A stretch of DNA of 15,636 bases from an uncultured Lachnospiraceae bacterium (lineage in GTDB: Bacteria > Bacillota > Clostridia > Lachnospirales > Lachnospiraceae), in NCBI GenBank assembly GCA_910577765.1, contig CAJTOV010000093.1, positions 1 through 15,636 on the forward strand, written 5' to 3'. Both the position numbers and the translations under genes were made by a program. Below the pieces are notes generated by a model. That model was not told where the DNA came from, did no database searches, and saw only the letters and a program-made list of their open reading frames with translations. Of this stretch, positions 14,042 through 15,636 are shown one piece after another (the stretch's first letter is position 1; each line of letters begins with the position of its first letter).

Positions 14042-15439
14042 TTAAAAATCAATCGGTTCCTTTGTGTCTGCGGTCACATACTTTCCGGTATAAGGCTCCA
14101 GCAGTTCCCCGTTTCTGGCCACCAGCCGTCCCCGCAGATACACCTGCTCTCCACGGCCTTTCAGCCGCGTCCCCTCTAAGGGACAGTAGTCCGCAGCCGA
14201 CTGCTGGGTCTTCTCCGAAAGGGTCCACTCTGCCTCCGGGTCCCAGACCACCAGGTCCGCGTCGCTGCCCGGCGCAATCACGCCCTTTCTGGGATACAGC
14301 CGGTACAGTCTGGCAGGATTCTCAGCCAGGTACCGGCACATCTGCTCCAGGGTGATCCGCCCCTGCCCCACTCCGAAATGATACACCAGTCCGGGCCGTT
14401 CCTCAGCCCCCGGCATTCCGCAGGGGGTCCTGGAGAAATCCTCCCGTCCCGCTTCCTTCTGCTGTCTGGTAAAGCTGCAATGGTCCGTGGCAATGGTATC
14501 AACGACCCCGTCTGCCAGGGCCTTCCACAGAATCTCCTGATCCTCGGTTCCCCGCAGGGGCGGGGCAATCATGTACCGTCTGGCTTCCTGATCCGGCAGA
14601 CTGTAGCGGCTCTGGTCCATGACCAGGTACTGGGGGCAGGTTTCCACGTACACCTTCTGCCCCCGCTGTCTGGCCCTGCACACTTCCTCCCAGCCCTGGC
14701 GGGAGCTGAGATGGACAATGATCACCGGCGTATCCACGCAGGCGGCAATATTCAGCACACGGTTCACTGCCTCCGCCTCTGCCAGGGCCGGCCGGGTCCA
14801 GGGATAATCGGAGACCTGTTTCCGGTTTCCCTTCCTGGCCAGCACCTGCACAAGCCGCGCGTCAATGATTCCTTTATTCTCACAGTGGACTCCGGCGATT
14901 CCACCCAGTTCCTTTAAACGGGAGAAAATCTCATAGATCGTCCGGTCATCCACCACCATGCCGTCATAGGTGGTATAAAGCTTAAAGGAGCCGATTCCCC
15001 CGGCCACCACCTGCCCCAGCTCCCGGCTGACCGACTCATTCCAGTCAGAAAGGGCCAGATGAAAGGCATAGTCACAGTTGGCCTTCCCGTCCGCTTTCCC
15101 ATGCCAGTGCTCCAGGGCAAAGGCCAGGCTCTCCCCCCGGTTCTGGGTGGCAAAATCCACAATACAGGTAGTGCCCCCGGCCACCTCCGCCCGGGTGCCG
15201 CTGTCAAATCCGTCAATGGTTACCGTATCCGAAACATCCAGATCCATGTGGGTGTGTCCGTCAATAAACCCGGGAAACAGAAGCTTCCCGGACACATCAA
15301 TCCGTTCCAGGTCCGGGTCATCCAAGGCTTCCGGGCAATCCCCCACAGCCACGATCCGCTCCCCGTCCACCAGCACATCCGCCTTCCGGCACCCGGCCCC
15401 GGAAACTACGGTTCCGCCGGTAAATAATTTTTTCGCCAT
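14042..15439 (-). CDS. hydA: Dihydropyrimidinase / D-hydantoinase-type cyclic amidohydrolase
   Basis: This 465-residue cytosolic metalloenzyme hydrolyses a cyclic amide bond, as in dihydropyrimidines or hydantoins. The binuclear metal site is complete: GHTHMD (His62, His64), the lysine that becomes carboxylated in FKLYTTYDG (Lys153), VHCEN (His185), IVHLSS (His243) and ATDHCSF (Asp319). Tyr158 in TTYDG is the usual substrate-contact residue. Length is typical. A run AAAGGGGGG lies seven bases before the ATG. It is the first gene of the predicted operon. Its pairing with a purine hydroxylase suggests that it opens a ring in purine or ureide breakdown rather than serving pyrimidine catabolism, but substrate cannot be read from sequence; allantoinase-like activity is an alternative. 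Confidence 0.92.
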   Translation of the reverse strand: MAKKLFTGGTVVSGAGCRKADVLVDGERIVAVGDCPEALDDPDLERIDVSGKLLFPGFIDGHTHMDLDVSDTVTIDGFDSGTRAEVAGGTTCIVDFATQNRGESLAFALEHWHGKADGKANCDYAFHLALSDWNESVSRELGQVVAGGIGSFKLYTTYDGMVVDDRTIYEIFSRLKELGGIAGVHCENKGIIDARLVQVLARKGNRKQVSDYPWTRPALAEAEAVNRVLNIAACVDTPVIIVHLSSRQGWEEVCRARQRGQKVYVETCPQYLVMDQSRYSLPDQEARRYMIAPPLRGTEDQEILWKALADGVVDTIATDHCSFTRQQKEAGREDFSRTPCGMPGAEERPGLVYHFGVGQGRITLEQMCRYLAENPARLYRLYPRKGVIAPGSDADLVVWDPEAEWTLSEKTQQSAADYCPLEGTRLKGRGEQVYLRGRLVARNGELLEPYTGKYVTADTKEPIDF

Positions 15440-15466
15440 AAACCAGCCCCCCTTTCTATGATAAAT

Positions 15467-15477
15467 CCGCAGTGCGG
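15467..15477. promoter_or_regulatory. Small palindrome in the operon leader, possible operator
   Basis: CCGCAGTGCGG is a perfect 5-base inverted repeat about a single central base. It sits between the predicted -10 and the hydA ribosome-binding site, roughly 30-40 bases after the expected transcription start. It could bind the YheO-type regulator; no second copy was seen in the window. Confidence 0.25.
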
Positions 15478-15512
15478 CTTACGTTTGTTTTGGTGTGTTT
15501 GCTTTTGTGGAC

Positions 15513-15542
15513 ATTATAACATATTAGTGTGCTTTATTTAAA
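15513..15542 (-). promoter_or_regulatory. Predicted promoter of the selenium/molybdenum operon
   Basis: Reading the minus strand, TTTAAA (15542-15537, four of six consensus bases) is followed after 18 bases by a perfect TATAAT (15518-15513). The expected leader before hydA is about 67 bases. The local DNA is strikingly AT-rich compared with the coding regions. Confidence 0.6.
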
Positions 15543-15582
15543 GTGTTTGGGATTATTTTGCGTGTGTGGAGTGCTGGTGAAG

Positions 15583-15636
15583 TTACTATTCACGGGGGGC
15601 GTCTTCTTGTCCGGCTATGCCGGACAAGAAGCATCG
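15583..15636 (-). repeat. Right copy of the 54-bp inverted repeat bracketing the window
   Basis: It is the reverse complement of 2-55 with two mismatches. It contains the same 13-bp hairpin (15603-15615 with 15619-15631, loop TAT) and the same C-rich GTGAATAGTAA flank read on the minus strand. It lies about 40 bases upstream of the operon promoter, so it may also separate that promoter from the neighbouring unit. Confidence 0.85.

Noticed and set aside
15440..15512. Purine riboswitch in the operon leader
   Set aside because: The roughly 67-base leader lacks the conserved junction and loop sequences of guanine/adenine aptamers; only a short palindrome is visible.
1..15636. Composite transposon or integrative element
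   Set aside because: The inverted ends are short, hairpin-bearing members of a repeat family, and no transposase, integrase, att site or mobility gene is present in the window.

Overview
The window reads as a GC-rich anaerobic Firmicute chromosome, most likely a Lachnospiraceae gut bacterium of the Enterocloster/Clostridium clostridioforme type. This is inferred from the gene families: a selenium-dependent molybdenum hydroxylase set, an Nfn-type flavoprotein pair, a YheO-type regulator and YcxB-like membrane proteins. No rRNA, tRNA, transposase, integrase or CRISPR array was seen.

Left part (1-4973, + strand): a repeat- and hairpin-rich leader (1-471) precedes mtnN (MTA/SAH nucleosidase). 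After it come two poorly characterised membrane proteins. One has three predicted helices and a degenerate repeat-bearing Arg/Gly/Glu tail. The other has five predicted helices, two probable cytosolic PH/YcxB-like modules and an extracytoplasmic C-terminal domain. A convergent intergenic region (4974-5310) holds a 16-bp hairpin, a 37-codon ORF that looks like the tail of a lost HTH gene, and a 26-bp direct repeat.

Right part (5311-15439, - strand): eight co-directional genes with gaps of 24-96 bp, probably one operon transcribed right to left from a promoter near 15513-15542. The order is hydA (cyclic amidohydrolase), a YheO-type PAS/HTH regulator, xdh (selenium-dependent molybdenum hydroxylase with two [2Fe-2S] clusters and no FAD domain), selD, yedF, a permuted XdhC-family maturation factor, and an NfnA/SudB plus NfnB/GltA flavoprotein pair. 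Together they make a coherent purine/N-heterocycle catabolic unit. SelD supplies selenophosphate, YedF and the XdhC-like protein handle selenium/sulfur and cofactor maturation, Xdh hydroxylates the ring, HydA opens a cyclic amide ring, and the Nfn-like pair is the obvious candidate to take electrons to NAD(P) or ferredoxin. The selenium assignment rests on family knowledge and gene context; the substrate and electron route are inference.

The most unusual signal is non-coding. Upstream of mtnN, bases 136-270 can fold into a compact cloverleaf: a perfect 10-bp closing helix, a perfect 24-bp arm and two shorter arms. It sits just after a predicted promoter and continues into a partly degenerate 127-bp tandem repeat. 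One of its hairpin arms also occurs, with compensating base changes, at both extreme ends of the window, inside a 54-bp inverted repeat that brackets the whole segment.
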